52,286 bases of DNA from Holosporaceae bacterium (GTDB taxonomy: Bacteria; Pseudomonadota; Alphaproteobacteria; UBA3830), in the NCBI GenBank assembly GCA_031258575.1, contig JAIRMQ010000027.1, forward strand, positions 1 to 52,286. Direction: 5' to 3'. Position numbers and translations under genes: made by a program. Of the stretch, positions 39,223-47,691 are shown in pieces (position 1 is the first letter of the stretch; each line of letters begins with the position of its first letter). The notes beneath the pieces were generated by a model. It was given only the letters and a program-made list of their open reading frames with translations, did not search any database and was not told where the DNA came from.

Positions 39223-40000
39223 AGGTGGGCTTGTTTAATCCGATGAGAGAAGTAGTAAAAATCTCGCAACCATCAGCTGTAATTCCAATTGTATGCTCAA
39301 ATTGAGCAGATAACGACATATCGCTGGTGACTGCAGTCCATTGATCTGCTAAAAGCTTAGTTTGATAGTCTCCGCTATTTATCATAGGCTCAATTGTGAA
39401 AACATATCCTTCTTCCAAAAGCAACCCGCTTCCACGTTTTCCAAAATGCAAAACATGAGGATCATCGTGAAAAACCCGTCCTATTCCATGTCCGCAATAA
39501 TCCCTAACAACAGAAAATTTTTTTGATTCCGCATAGTTTTGTATAGCGTAGCCTATATCACCTAAATGAGCTCCCGGTTTAACAATATCAATTGCTAACA
39601 TCAGAGCATCAAAGGTTACATCAATCAATTCACGAGCTTCAGGAGAAAGTTTTCCGACGGAATACATTCTGCTTGTATCTCCATACCATCCGTCCAGAAT
39701 AACTGTAACGTCAATATTTAAAATATCGCCGTTTTTTAGTTTTCTCTCCGAAGGAATTCCATGGCACACTATGTTATTTAACGAAATACATGTAGATTTC
39801 GGATATCCGTTGTATCCTAATGTAGCAGGAATAGCGCCGCATTTCAGAATTTCCTCATGACATAGTTGATCCAATTCTAGCGTCGAAATTCCTTTCTGAA
39901 CAAAAGGCGTAATATAATCTAGGATATGAGCAGCTACTTTGCCGGCTTCTCGCAAACCGTCAAAGTCTTTTTTAGAATATACTCTACATTTTTTAGACAT
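39206..40000 (-). CDS. map: Methionine aminopeptidase, type I
   Basis: 264-residue dimetal enzyme removing initiator Met. Metal ligands are visible as the two Asp in NIDVTVILDGWYGDTSRM, His in GHGIGRVFHDDPHVLHF, Glu in FTIEPM and Glu in QFEHTIGIT. Normal length. AGGAGAGGG lies upstream of the ATG. It sits between an RluC-type enzyme and radC in one transcription direction. Confidence 0.96.
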   Translation of the reverse strand: MSKKCRVYSKKDFDGLREAGKVAAHILDYITPFVQKGISTLELDQLCHEEILKCGAIPATLGYNGYPKSTCISLNNIVCHGIPSERKLKNGDILNIDVTVILDGWYGDTSRMYSVGKLSPEARELIDVTFDALMLAIDIVKPGAHLGDIGYAIQNYAESKKFSVVRDYCGHGIGRVFHDDPHVLHFGKRGSGLLLEEGYVFTIEPMINSGDYQTKLLADQWTAVTSDMSLSAQFEHTIGITADGCEIFTTSLIGLNKPTYEFSR

Positions 40001-40024
40001 AAATCCCTCTCCTATATTAATTTA

Positions 40025-40882
40025 TCACTTTATATCCCAAAAGTATTCCGGAATTTCCGCTGTAACCTCAATCTTATAATCATTTATATATGCTTTATAA
40101 GAATGTAGGAATAATTTTTTATGATGCAAATTTGTATTGTACTTCTTGTCTCCCAGAACAGGAGCATTTAAAACCTCAGCACAATGTACTCTCAATTGAT
40201 GAGTTCTACCAGTTAGCGGTTTTAATTCTATCAGAGTATAAGCTCCAATCGATCTTAACGGCTTGTAGATTGTTATAGCCTTTCTCCCATTTTCATCGAT
40301 TCTTACTTTTTCTTCGTTACCAATAAACGTTTTTTTTAAACAATTATCTACAATTCCATCGTCAGTAACTTTCCCATCAACTATTGCAAGATAAGTTTTT
40401 TTTATTTTATTCTCTCTGAATAATTTTGTTAGCCTTCTGGCACTTGATAAATTTTTTGCTATTAATAAAACCCCAGAGGTATCTTTATCGAGACGATGGA
40501 CTAAACGACATTTTTGATCTGGATACGATTTTATAAAGTTTTCCACACATAAAGATATTTTGGATCCCATCTGAACAGCAAGTCCAGCCGGTTTATTAAT
40601 AGCGAAAAAATCTGCACAATCGTAAATAATCATCGATTTAAGTTCGGCAAATCTGTCTTTTTCATAGGAATTATCGTGTATTTCTATGTCGTATGGAATG
40701 GTTAGCTCGTTTCCCGCGACCAACCGCGTTGAGGAAGTTATTGCTTTTCCATCTACTTTTATCTTTTTTAATCGAAATAATTTCTGTACAAGAGGATAAC
40801 TAATTCCTTTGCAAATGCCTTTTACTATTTTATCCGCTCTCATGTTATCTTCATCTAAAGTAACAGTGTATTCCATTTTCAT
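40025..40882 (-). CDS. rluC: RluA-family pseudouridine synthase, RluC/RluD-like
   Basis: 285 residues. The N-terminal S4 RNA-binding domain (about 12-60, YPLVQKLFRLKKIKVDGKA) is followed by the catalytic domain: FFAINKPAGLAVQ, RLVHRLDKDTSGVLLIAKN with the catalytic Asp, and LKPLTGRTHQLRVHCAEVLN. It should isomerise specific uridines of 23S rRNA. RluC is likelier than RluD from the S4 spacing, but this is not certain. The ATG overlaps the symporter stop by four bases. Confidence 0.88.
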   Translation of the reverse strand: MKMEYTVTLDEDNMRADKIVKGICKGISYPLVQKLFRLKKIKVDGKAITSSTRLVAGNELTIPYDIEIHDNSYEKDRFAELKSMIIYDCADFFAINKPAGLAVQMGSKISLCVENFIKSYPDQKCRLVHRLDKDTSGVLLIAKNLSSARRLTKLFRENKIKKTYLAIVDGKVTDDGIVDNCLKKTFIGNEEKVRIDENGRKAITIYKPLRSIGAYTLIELKPLTGRTHQLRVHCAEVLNAPVLGDKKYNTNLHHKKLFLHSYKAYINDYKIEVTAEIPEYFWDIK

Positions 40883-42186
40883 AACCTAGCAGATGAGAAT
40901 TTAATTTCATTTCTAAGTTTGAAAATCCCTATGAGATTAATCAATAAAAGAAGTCCGCCTGAAACAGACATAAGCGTAAGAGCAATACTTTGATCCAGGA
41001 AAGAGAAAAGCATAAAAGCACATACCGCATAAACTAAGTATAGTTTCTGCCCAATTGATGAAGATATTACTTTTGCACATTTCATTCCCACCGCCAAATA
41101 TCCAAGAACAGTCGTCCAACCGGCTAAAAAGAAAAAGATAGCCATCAATTTTTTAGTATGAGGAAGATACTTTGACAGTGCTGTTACAACGCAATCGAAA
41201 ACCGTTTTATGACTTGCGCACCATTGGCCTGTACTGAGAACTAAAATAACCGTTAAAGTACAAATAGCACAGTCGGTGAACAAAGAAAAAATAGCTGTCC
41301 TAGCCTGAGCGCATGGATCTGCTATTCTAGTTTCCGATTGAATAACCGCATCGTAACCCATGCCTATATCTCCAGAGTAAACTGCTTTTGACATTCCATA
41401 ATTCACTGCCATTGCAAAAGTACTTCCCGCAAATCCTCCAATCGGGGCATGTCCTATAAAGGCAGATTCCAACACAATTTTCAATAAATCAACAAAATCC
41501 ACATTACTGTTGTATATCGCATAAATACACACCACAGTATATACAACGAGAAAGAATGGCATTAGTGCTGTACATATTGTCGATAGTCTTTTAATTCCTC
41601 CAAGCGTTACGTATATAGTTCCAGTCAAAAGGAGTACCATAGCTATATACTGATTTATTCCAAATGCTTCCACGAAGGCATCTTCTATTACCTTAAATTG
41701 AAAAATTTCAACGCCATAAATACATAATAAAAAGCTGAAAACGATGGCGATCCACTTCGGACGAAAAGCGTGCATTAGATAATACGGAGCTCCACCGTCA
41801 AATCCTCCGGTTTTGTTCTGTGTGCGATATTTTATTCCCAAAAAGATTTCGGCGTATTTAACTAACATTCCGATGAAAACAGCAACCCACATCCAAAAAA
41901 GTCCTCCAGGACCACCAATGGATACTGCTGTAATGCACGCCCCAACATTTCCTATGCCTATCGATCCTCCCATTGAGGAAAAATAAAGTCGAATTGGGCT
42001 AATGCCGTTAGTTTCTTTTTGTTTTGTTTTTTTTAAAATCGATCGAAAGGTCTCTCTTGGACTAAAAATGGTTTTGATTTGGAAAAACTTGGATTTAAAG
42101 GATAAATAACATCCGATGGTCATTATAAGAATAAAATCAATGTAGCTCCATAAAATATCTTCTAGAAAATCTATAATTTTTAGCAT
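40879..42186 (-). CDS. AGCS-family sodium/amino-acid symporter
   Basis: 435 residues from the ATG at 42186, which has AAGGATAG upstream; a longer frame to 42222 starts upstream of the predicted transcription start. About ten to eleven hydrophobic helices. Family features: GSIGIGNVGACITAVSIGGP, FWMWVAVFIGMLVKYAEIFLG, and GGAPYYL. The usual SNEAGMG motif near residue 270 reads SGDIGMG, so substrate or ion coupling may differ from alanine/sodium. Probably imports alanine or glycine, useful to a host-dependent cell. First gene of a four-gene unit with rluC, map and radC. Confidence 0.85.
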   Translation of the reverse strand: MLKIIDFLEDILWSYIDFILIMTIGCYLSFKSKFFQIKTIFSPRETFRSILKKTKQKETNGISPIRLYFSSMGGSIGIGNVGACITAVSIGGPGGLFWMWVAVFIGMLVKYAEIFLGIKYRTQNKTGGFDGGAPYYLMHAFRPKWIAIVFSFLLCIYGVEIFQFKVIEDAFVEAFGINQYIAMVLLLTGTIYVTLGGIKRLSTICTALMPFFLVVYTVVCIYAIYNSNVDFVDLLKIVLESAFIGHAPIGGFAGSTFAMAVNYGMSKAVYSGDIGMGYDAVIQSETRIADPCAQARTAIFSLFTDCAICTLTVILVLSTGQWCASHKTVFDCVVTALSKYLPHTKKLMAIFFFLAGWTTVLGYLAVGMKCAKVISSSIGQKLYLVYAVCAFMLFSFLDQSIALTLMSVSGGLLLLINLIGIFKLRNEIKFSSARL

Positions 42187-42210
42187 AACTATCCTTGTTG
42201 AAAGTGCGTC

Positions 42211-42239
42211 AGTATACCCCAATCCATTAATGCTGAAAA
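42211..42239 (-). promoter_or_regulatory. Sigma-70 promoter of the symporter-rluC-map-radC unit
   Basis: On the minus strand TTTTCA (42234-42239), 17-base spacer, TATACT (42211-42216). Transcription should start near 42204, 18 bases before the ATG at 42186. Confidence 0.5.
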
Positions 42240-42352
42240 TAGTATTCCATAAGGCTTCGATCGCTTACTCAGCTAAATGCAAAGGCGGATAGATAAAAAA
42301 ACTATCGATTTATCGAATTTAATCAAAGCAAGTTAAAAATTAGGTACGGTAT

Positions 42353-42478
42353 TTATTGGGCGGTCCATCCACCATCTATTACCACTTTTGATCCACGCAT
42401 TTCTGAAGTTGCATAACCACATAAAAAAATTACTGTCAGGGCTATTGGAAATTTTTCAATGGAAGCGACGTACTGAAT
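42353..42478 (-). pseudogene. 3' remnant of a short-chain dehydrogenase gene
   Basis: An open stretch of about 41 codons with no start reads IQYVASIEKFPIALTV, then IFLCGYATSEMRGSKVVIDGG, ending WTAQ and TAA. This matches the C-terminus of SDR enzymes, where a VLFLCSD-like helix is followed by the substrate-loop end and a terminal VDGGWTAQ. The rest of the gene is missing and the Rossmann motifs are absent. Confidence 0.55.
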
Positions 42479-42658
42479 TTAGGGATTTTGTGATTGAGAA
42501 TTCTTAATTTTATCTTCCAATTCTTTTTTTAATTTCAGAATTTCCTTTCTTGAAATTGCTTCTTTATTTAAATCTGGGAGCTTGGGAGATTCACGCCTTG
42601 AACAAGAGATAATAGGCACGGCCAGTAAAATTATTACACCTCTCGAAAAGTTACGCAT
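42479..42658 (-). CDS. Small putative lipoprotein, 59 residues
   Basis: Starts MRNFSRGVIILLAVPIISC, a lipoprotein signal with Cys19 in the lipobox IISC. The mature 40 residues are charged and likely helical (EAISRKEILKLKKELEDKI). The ATG lies in ATGCGTAA at the stop of the preceding PotD/F-like gene, so it would be translated by coupling; no Shine-Dalgarno sequence is visible. Function unknown. Such small lipoproteins can be partners of envelope proteins; pairing with the binding protein is only suggested by position. Confidence 0.55.
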   Translation of the reverse strand: MRNFSRGVIILLAVPIISCSRRESPKLPDLNKEAISRKEILKLKKELEDKIKNSQSQNP

Positions 42659-43790
42659 TGGATTTTATCTGTGTCAATAATCTTGTTTTTATTCTTTCCA
42701 ATTTAGGAGAAAGAGGTTTTTCTATATAGCATTTCTGACGAATCTTATTCGAGGGATAAATATCTGCGTTATCCACTATATCTTTTCGAAGGTATTTTGC
42801 TGATTTTTGCACAGCATTCGCTCTGAAAGTTGTATTCGTAATTTCCGCGATCACCATGGGATGGAAAAGAAATTTGAGAAATGCATATATATTATTTAAA
42901 TGCTTCGCTTTCACAGGAATTGCTGCAACATCAATCCATAAAGATGCTCCCTCTACCGGAGAAAAAAACTTTACACAAGGATTATTATCTCTCTGCACTT
43001 TTAATATATCACCAGAAGTTCCTAAAACCACACAGGCATTTTTAGACGCTAGATCTTCAAATCCAAAAGATGTGAATTTCGCGATACTAGAACGAATTTT
43101 TTTTAAATGATCAGCTGCTTTTATTATATCTTCTTCGTTTTCGCTTTCTGGATTTAGTCCTAAGTAAGCTAGGACTGCGGGGAATATTTCACTTTGAGAT
43201 TCACAAAGAGAAATTCTGTATTGACTAAGTTTGGCTGCATTTTCTGGATCAAATACAATGGATAACGTATCTTTTTTACAAGAATTGCCTAATACTTTAT
43301 TAACTATTTTCTCATCTATTCCTATACCGGAAATTCCAAATTGAAATGGAATAGCATAATCGTTATTCGCATCGCATTGCATTAACTTTTCTAAAATATC
43401 ACGATCAAATATCGACATATCTATGCGTTTTTTGTCTAGTTTCTGATAAATTCCAACTTTCAATTGTCGAGAAAAATTCGGCCAAGCTGTTGGGAAAACT
43501 ATATCGTATCCAACTTCCCCCGTAAGTAGCTTCGCTTCAAGAATTTCATTTGAGTCAAAAATATCGACTATTACTTTTATTCCAGTTATATTTTCAAAAA
43601 GGTTTATTAATTCATACGGAATATAGTCTATTCCTAGAATTATATATAGACTCTTATCCTCATCGAAAGGACCAAAATCTTCTTTCAGTAAAACTTCCTC
43701 TAGTTTCGAAACTTCACGAGGCGCTTTTCGGAAATCTTTAAAGACAAATAAAAGTGATAGACATATCGACAGTGCGAGGAAAAATCTCAT
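42651..43790 (-). CDS. Polyamine-type ABC substrate-binding protein (PotD/PotF-like)
   Basis: 379 residues. An N-terminal hydrophobic segment (MRFFLALSICLSLLFVF) exports or anchors it. The binding-protein fold is clear: GIDYIPYELINLFENITGIK, VDIFDSNEILEAKLLTG, YDIVFPTAWPNFSRQLKVGI, YAIPFQFGISGIG and WIDVAAIPVKAKHLNNIYAF. Close to spermidine/putrescine binding proteins, but ligand identity needs testing. The permeases and ATPase are not in the window. It overlaps pssA by four bases. Confidence 0.82.
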   Translation of the reverse strand: MRFFLALSICLSLLFVFKDFRKAPREVSKLEEVLLKEDFGPFDEDKSLYIILGIDYIPYELINLFENITGIKVIVDIFDSNEILEAKLLTGEVGYDIVFPTAWPNFSRQLKVGIYQKLDKKRIDMSIFDRDILEKLMQCDANNDYAIPFQFGISGIGIDEKIVNKVLGNSCKKDTLSIVFDPENAAKLSQYRISLCESQSEIFPAVLAYLGLNPESENEEDIIKAADHLKKIRSSIAKFTSFGFEDLASKNACVVLGTSGDILKVQRDNNPCVKFFSPVEGASLWIDVAAIPVKAKHLNNIYAFLKFLFHPMVIAEITNTTFRANAVQKSAKYLRKDIVDNADIYPSNKIRQKCYIEKPLSPKLERIKTRLLTQIKSNA

Positions 43791-44572
43791 TTTTCAGAAG
43801 ACTGCTCTGATTCTTCCTTACCTTTGGCGTATTCGTACATGCTATAGGGAATAACAAGCAGGTAAATCGCTATCAAAGTTGATAATGTTAGCCAAAGTTC
43901 TGTTATCAAACATATGACCAAAAAGCTTATAACGATCAACGAAATAGATACCGATTTATCGTTTATTTCAAGCATTTTTGATGAAAAGGTTTTAAATGAG
44001 CTAATCATAAGCAATCCGGAAAATAATAAGCAACAAAAAACAAATTTAGGATGCAAGAAAACGCAATTATCCGTCTCCAAAAAAAGAACAATCGGAAAAA
44101 GAGAAAGAAGCGCTCCAGCTGGAGCAGGTATTCCGGTAAAGTAATTCTTTTCCCAATCTGGTTTTTCATTATTCTGCATCTGATCTGCGTTGAATCTAGC
44201 CAATCTTAAAGCACAACATACCACAAAAAACATACAAACTCCCCAGCCCATACTCTCGAATAGGCGCATAGATCTTAAAAACAAGACAATGGAAGGCGCG
44301 ACTCCAAAACAAACAAGGTCGGATAATGAATCTAATTGAGCTCCGAATTGCGACGATTGTCCGAGAAGTCGAGCGACTTTCCCATCAAAAGAATCTAAAA
44401 CTGCTGATATAAAAATACACAAAACAGCAGCCTCCCATCTCTGGAAAAGAGCAAATTTAATTGAAGTTAACCCAAAACAAAATGCAAATATAGTTATTGT
44501 ACTCGGCAGAAAACGTACGAAATTTCCTTTTCTGCCATTTATTCCCTCTTCAAAGGATTCTTCGTGTTTCAT
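43787..44572 (-). CDS. pssA: CDP-diacylglycerol--serine O-phosphatidyltransferase
   Basis: 261-residue membrane enzyme of the CDP-alcohol phosphotransferase family, making phosphatidylserine. The signature DSFDGKVARLLG plus QLDSLSDLVCFG carries the metal-binding Asp residues. Six to eight hydrophobic helices follow, and the C-terminal tail is charged (GKEESEQSSEK). It overlaps psd by four bases as ATGA. Confidence 0.94.
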   Translation of the reverse strand: MKHEESFEEGINGRKGNFVRFLPSTITIFAFCFGLTSIKFALFQRWEAAVLCIFISAVLDSFDGKVARLLGQSSQFGAQLDSLSDLVCFGVAPSIVLFLRSMRLFESMGWGVCMFFVVCCALRLARFNADQMQNNEKPDWEKNYFTGIPAPAGALLSLFPIVLFLETDNCVFLHPKFVFCCLLFSGLLMISSFKTFSSKMLEINDKSVSISLIVISFLVICLITELWLTLSTLIAIYLLVIPYSMYEYAKGKEESEQSSEK

Positions 44573-45228
44573 TTCGTCGCCTTCTTTTTTAATTCCGCTA
44601 TAATAGTTTCTCCAGCATTTACTATCTGCCCTTCTTCCACAGTAATCTCTGAATTATTCGGAATATATACGTCTACGCGGCTACCGAATCTTATTATTCC
44701 AACGCGTTCCCCAAGCTCTAATCTTTGTCCTTCTGTAACGTCGCATCGGATTCTTCTTGCTAAGAGACCGGCTATTTGCACAAAAACTACTTGCGTACCA
44801 TCTTCTGTACGCACATAAGTTGCGCATCTCTCATTGTATTCATTTGCTTTATCCAAAGTTACATTAAAAAAGCGACCGGGAATATAGAACATTTTTTCTA
44901 TTATTCCTGCTACGGGGCTCCTATTAACATGAACATTGAAAATACTCATAAATATACTGATTTTTTTCCATTGTCCTGAAAGTTCCAGCTCTTCCAGTGG
45001 TTTTTCCTCTATAATTTTTAGTATTATACCGTCGGCTGGACTAGCAACAACTGAACTTTTTGATGGATGAACTCTTTCTGGATCACGGAAAAATAATAAA
45101 CATCCGACGGTTAATAAAAATCCAAGCCATCCCATGTTCGTGCTTATATTACCTAAAAATATAGCGACTACGGCGAATACTCCGGCGAATTTACATCCGT
45201 CCTTATCAAAGGGTAATCTTACATCCAT
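44569..45228 (-). CDS. psd: Phosphatidylserine decarboxylase, short type
   Basis: 219 residues. Makes phosphatidylethanolamine from the product of PssA. Motifs: FFRDPERVHPSKSSVVASPADG, FMSIFNVHVNRSPVAG and the self-cleavage site FGSRVDVYIP, where Ser becomes the pyruvoyl group. The ATG at 45228 has AGGAG six bases upstream. An upstream TTG at 45300 lies before the predicted promoter, so the longer frame is rejected. First gene of psd-pssA-potD/F-lipoprotein. Confidence 0.95.
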   Translation of the reverse strand: MDVRLPFDKDGCKFAGVFAVVAIFLGNISTNMGWLGFLLTVGCLLFFRDPERVHPSKSSVVASPADGIILKIIEEKPLEELELSGQWKKISIFMSIFNVHVNRSPVAGIIEKMFYIPGRFFNVTLDKANEYNERCATYVRTEDGTQVVFVQIAGLLARRIRCDVTEGQRLELGERVGIIRFGSRVDVYIPNNSEITVEEGQIVNAGETIIAELKKKATK

Positions 45229-45546
45229 CTTAGCTCCTAAACCTAACAAAGGGCGATTATATTTCTTTTCTATTTTGTTTTCAAATTTTTGCAATAACAA
45301 TAGCGAATGTTAACAATTACAAAGTAATACTTAGAAGAGACGTTGGTTCCCTTCTCAAAGAATTATCGGAACTGGCTTTTAAACTTTTACAGGAGGGTTA
45401 TCATAATACGTTCCTGAAACGATGATTAACTACCTTAAATCTCGTGAATTATAATTAGCAAAATGTATGAGATCTAGTATATATCGGTTTTTAGTATATA
45501 ATTAACATATTATATAGCACTATGCCGTTTGTTAGGGAGGCTGGAA
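45229..45546. other. Divergent control region between psd and hsp20
   Basis: 318 bases. It holds the psd promoter (listed separately) and, toward hsp20, AT-rich -10-like hexamers (TATAAT at 45497-45502) without a good -35. A frame open at 45234-45422 ends SLLKELSELAFKLLQEGY and HNTFLKR; it looks protein-like but has no ATG, GTG or TTG start, so it may be a gene relic. Confidence 0.4.
45256..45284 (-). promoter_or_regulatory. Strong sigma-70 promoter of the psd operon
   Basis: On the minus strand TTGAAA (45279-45284), 17-base spacer, perfect TATAAT (45256-45261). Transcription should start near 45249, about 20 bases before the ATG at 45228. Confidence 0.65.
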
Positions 45547-45999
45547 ATGGATTATAGGAATTCACTATTTAGTAGTCCACTTTTTTTAGGATTTGAACAT
45601 TTTGAGCGGCTAGTAGACTCTCTTTCGAAGGCTCAAGAAGACTCTTACCCTCCGTATAATATCGAACAGATAGGTGATCATGGCTTTAGAATTACTCTTG
45701 CTTTAGCTGGTTTTAAAAGAGAAGACATACAAATCTCTTTGGAAAATAATCAGTTAACGATTCGAGGAAAACAAGAGCCTGATTCTCAAGCCGTATATGT
45801 ATACAGGGGGATTGCAGCACGACAGTTCATAAAAACTTTTATTCTAGCAGATGGAGTCGAAGTAAAAGGAGCAGATTTTGATAATGGGCTGCTTCATGTT
45901 AATTTGTTCAGAATAACTAACCCTGGCAATGCTCGGATTATCGAAATAAATTCTGCAAATTCTAAAAAATTGCCTCAGTTAGAAAAGCTTCCTAAATGA
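45547..45999 (+). CDS. Hsp20-family small heat-shock protein
   Basis: 150 residues. The alpha-crystallin domain (about 35-125) includes PYNIEQIGDHGFRITLALAG, FKREDIQISLENNQLTIRGK, YRGIAARQFIKTF and NGLLHVNLFR, with a C-terminal tail. Resembles IbpA and HspA holdases that keep unfolded proteins soluble. The ATG at 45547 has AGGGAGG six bases upstream; a TTG at 45529 would lie before that site. No sigma-32 box was seen. Confidence 0.92.
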   Translation: MDYRNSLFSSPLFLGFEHFERLVDSLSKAQEDSYPPYNIEQIGDHGFRITLALAGFKREDIQISLENNQLTIRGKQEPDSQAVYVYRGIAARQFIKTFILADGVEVKGADFDNGLLHVNLFRITNPGNARIIEINSANSKKLPQLEKLPK

Positions 46000-46108
46000 T
46001 TACCGGTGATTCAGTCATTGATTTAATGAGATTTTCTATGGAAAGGCGAATTAGTCCTTCTCCACTCGTTTCTTAGCTAAAAACGTTATTTTAAATTTTA
46101 GGGAAAAT

Positions 46109-47683
46109 ATGCTTACGTTACAAAGTATAAATTTTAGTATCGCAGGAAAGCAAATTTTAAGCGCGGTTGATCTGCAGCTTAGCTGCCGTCAACATGTTGG
46201 TTTAGTCGGCCGCAACGGCAGTGGTAAATCGACTCTTTTCAAAATTATTTTAGGAGAGTTAGAGCAAGACGGTGGAAAAGTTCAAATGGAGAAAGGACGG
46301 ACTATTCTTTCTGTGAGACAGGAAATGCCTGACGGAAATATGACTCCTCGTGAATTTTTACTGTCTCAAGATCTTCAGCGAGATGGTTTATTAAAACAAC
46401 TAGAGGAAAAAGCCGACAATCCGGAATTACTTGCCGAAATCTACGACCGCCTTATTAATATAAACGCATTTGAGGCTGAAGCTCGAGCGGCTATTGTATT
46501 AAAAGGATTGGGATTCAGCGAAGAAGCGCAAAATTCTCCTCTGGGTAATTTTTCAGGAGGTTTTCGTATGCGAGTAGCTCTTGGTGCTATACTTTTTCAA
46601 GAACCCGATATACTTCTGCTGGACGAACCAACTAATCATCTTGACTTAGAAACCTCCGACTGGTTAAAGGATTTTTTGAACGTCTATCCGAAGAGCTTTA
46701 TTTTAATATCGCACGATAGAGATTTTTTAAATGGTACCGTAGATAGCATTCTTCATTTGAAAAACAAAAAACTTACAAAATATAACGGAAATTTCGATAC
46801 GTTTCTTGAAGCATATGCTTTAAAGCAGAAAAACGCAGAGGAATGCAACGCGAAAATGGAAGCGAAACGTAAGCATATGATGGAATTTGTGGAACGATTT
46901 GGAGCAAAAGCTACCAAGGCTAAGCAGGCTCAGAGTCGTTTGAAAGCAATTGCAAAAATGAAGCTTGTTCCAATAGATCAGGACGATCCGACAGTATCTT
47001 TTGATTTTCCAGAACCGAATACCATACTTTCATCAAACGTATTATCCTACGAAAAAGTATCGCTTGGTTACGGAGATAAAATTATTTTAAAAAATATCTC
47101 CGGAACAGTTATGGGAGATGATAGGATCGCAATTGTAGGACAAAATGGAAATGGGAAAACGACATTCGCAAAATTTCTTGCTGGAGAGTTAAAACCTAAA
47201 AAAGGTACACGAGAAGCGCATGGGAAATTAAAAATAGGATTCTATAAACAGGGTCTTTTTGAGAAATTAGACGTTAACAAAACGCTTTATGACTTTATGA
47301 AAGGAATGATACAAAATGCTACGGATAGACAACTGAGATCATATCTTGGGCGATTCGGTTTTTCTGGAGACACGGCGTTTCAGCTGATTGGAAAGCTTTC
47401 CGGAGGAGAACGCGCGCGACTTGTGTTTGCGACATTGACGATAGAGTCTCCTAATCTACTAATATTAGACGAGCCAACCAATCACTTGGATATTGAAATG
47501 AGAGAATCTCTCATTTCGACTCTTACTTCGTATAAAGGTGCTGTAATTCTTATAACTCACGATCGTAATTTTTTAACTAGAACTGCTAATGCTATCTTCG
47601 TAGTTTCCAATGGTTCTGTTACTCAATTCAACGGAGACATTGATCAATATGAACAATCAATTCGCCAGACGACACGTTATTAG
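46109..47683 (+). CDS. ABC-F family ATPase (YheS/Uup-like)
   Basis: 524 residues with two ABC domains and no membrane part. Walker A sites are GRNGSGKST and GQNGNGKTT; signatures NFSGGFRMR and KLSGGERAR; Walker B LLLDEPTNHLD and LILDEPTNHLD. The linker (about 240-300) is charged and helical, with FVERFGAKATKAKQAQSRLKA as in YheS. ABC-F proteins act on the ribosome, resolving stalls or protecting against antibiotics. TAGGGAAAAT precedes the ATG. The MATE gene follows after eight bases. Confidence 0.92.
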   Translation: MLTLQSINFSIAGKQILSAVDLQLSCRQHVGLVGRNGSGKSTLFKIILGELEQDGGKVQMEKGRTILSVRQEMPDGNMTPREFLLSQDLQRDGLLKQLEEKADNPELLAEIYDRLININAFEAEARAAIVLKGLGFSEEAQNSPLGNFSGGFRMRVALGAILFQEPDILLLDEPTNHLDLETSDWLKDFLNVYPKSFILISHDRDFLNGTVDSILHLKNKKLTKYNGNFDTFLEAYALKQKNAEECNAKMEAKRKHMMEFVERFGAKATKAKQAQSRLKAIAKMKLVPIDQDDPTVSFDFPEPNTILSSNVLSYEKVSLGYGDKIILKNISGTVMGDDRIAIVGQNGNGKTTFAKFLAGELKPKKGTREAHGKLKIGFYKQGLFEKLDVNKTLYDFMKGMIQNATDRQLRSYLGRFGFSGDTAFQLIGKLSGGERARLVFATLTIESPNLLILDEPTNHLDIEMRESLISTLTSYKGAVILITHDRNFLTRTANAIFVVSNGSVTQFNGDIDQYEQSIRQTTRY

Positions 47684-47691
47684 AGGAAACG

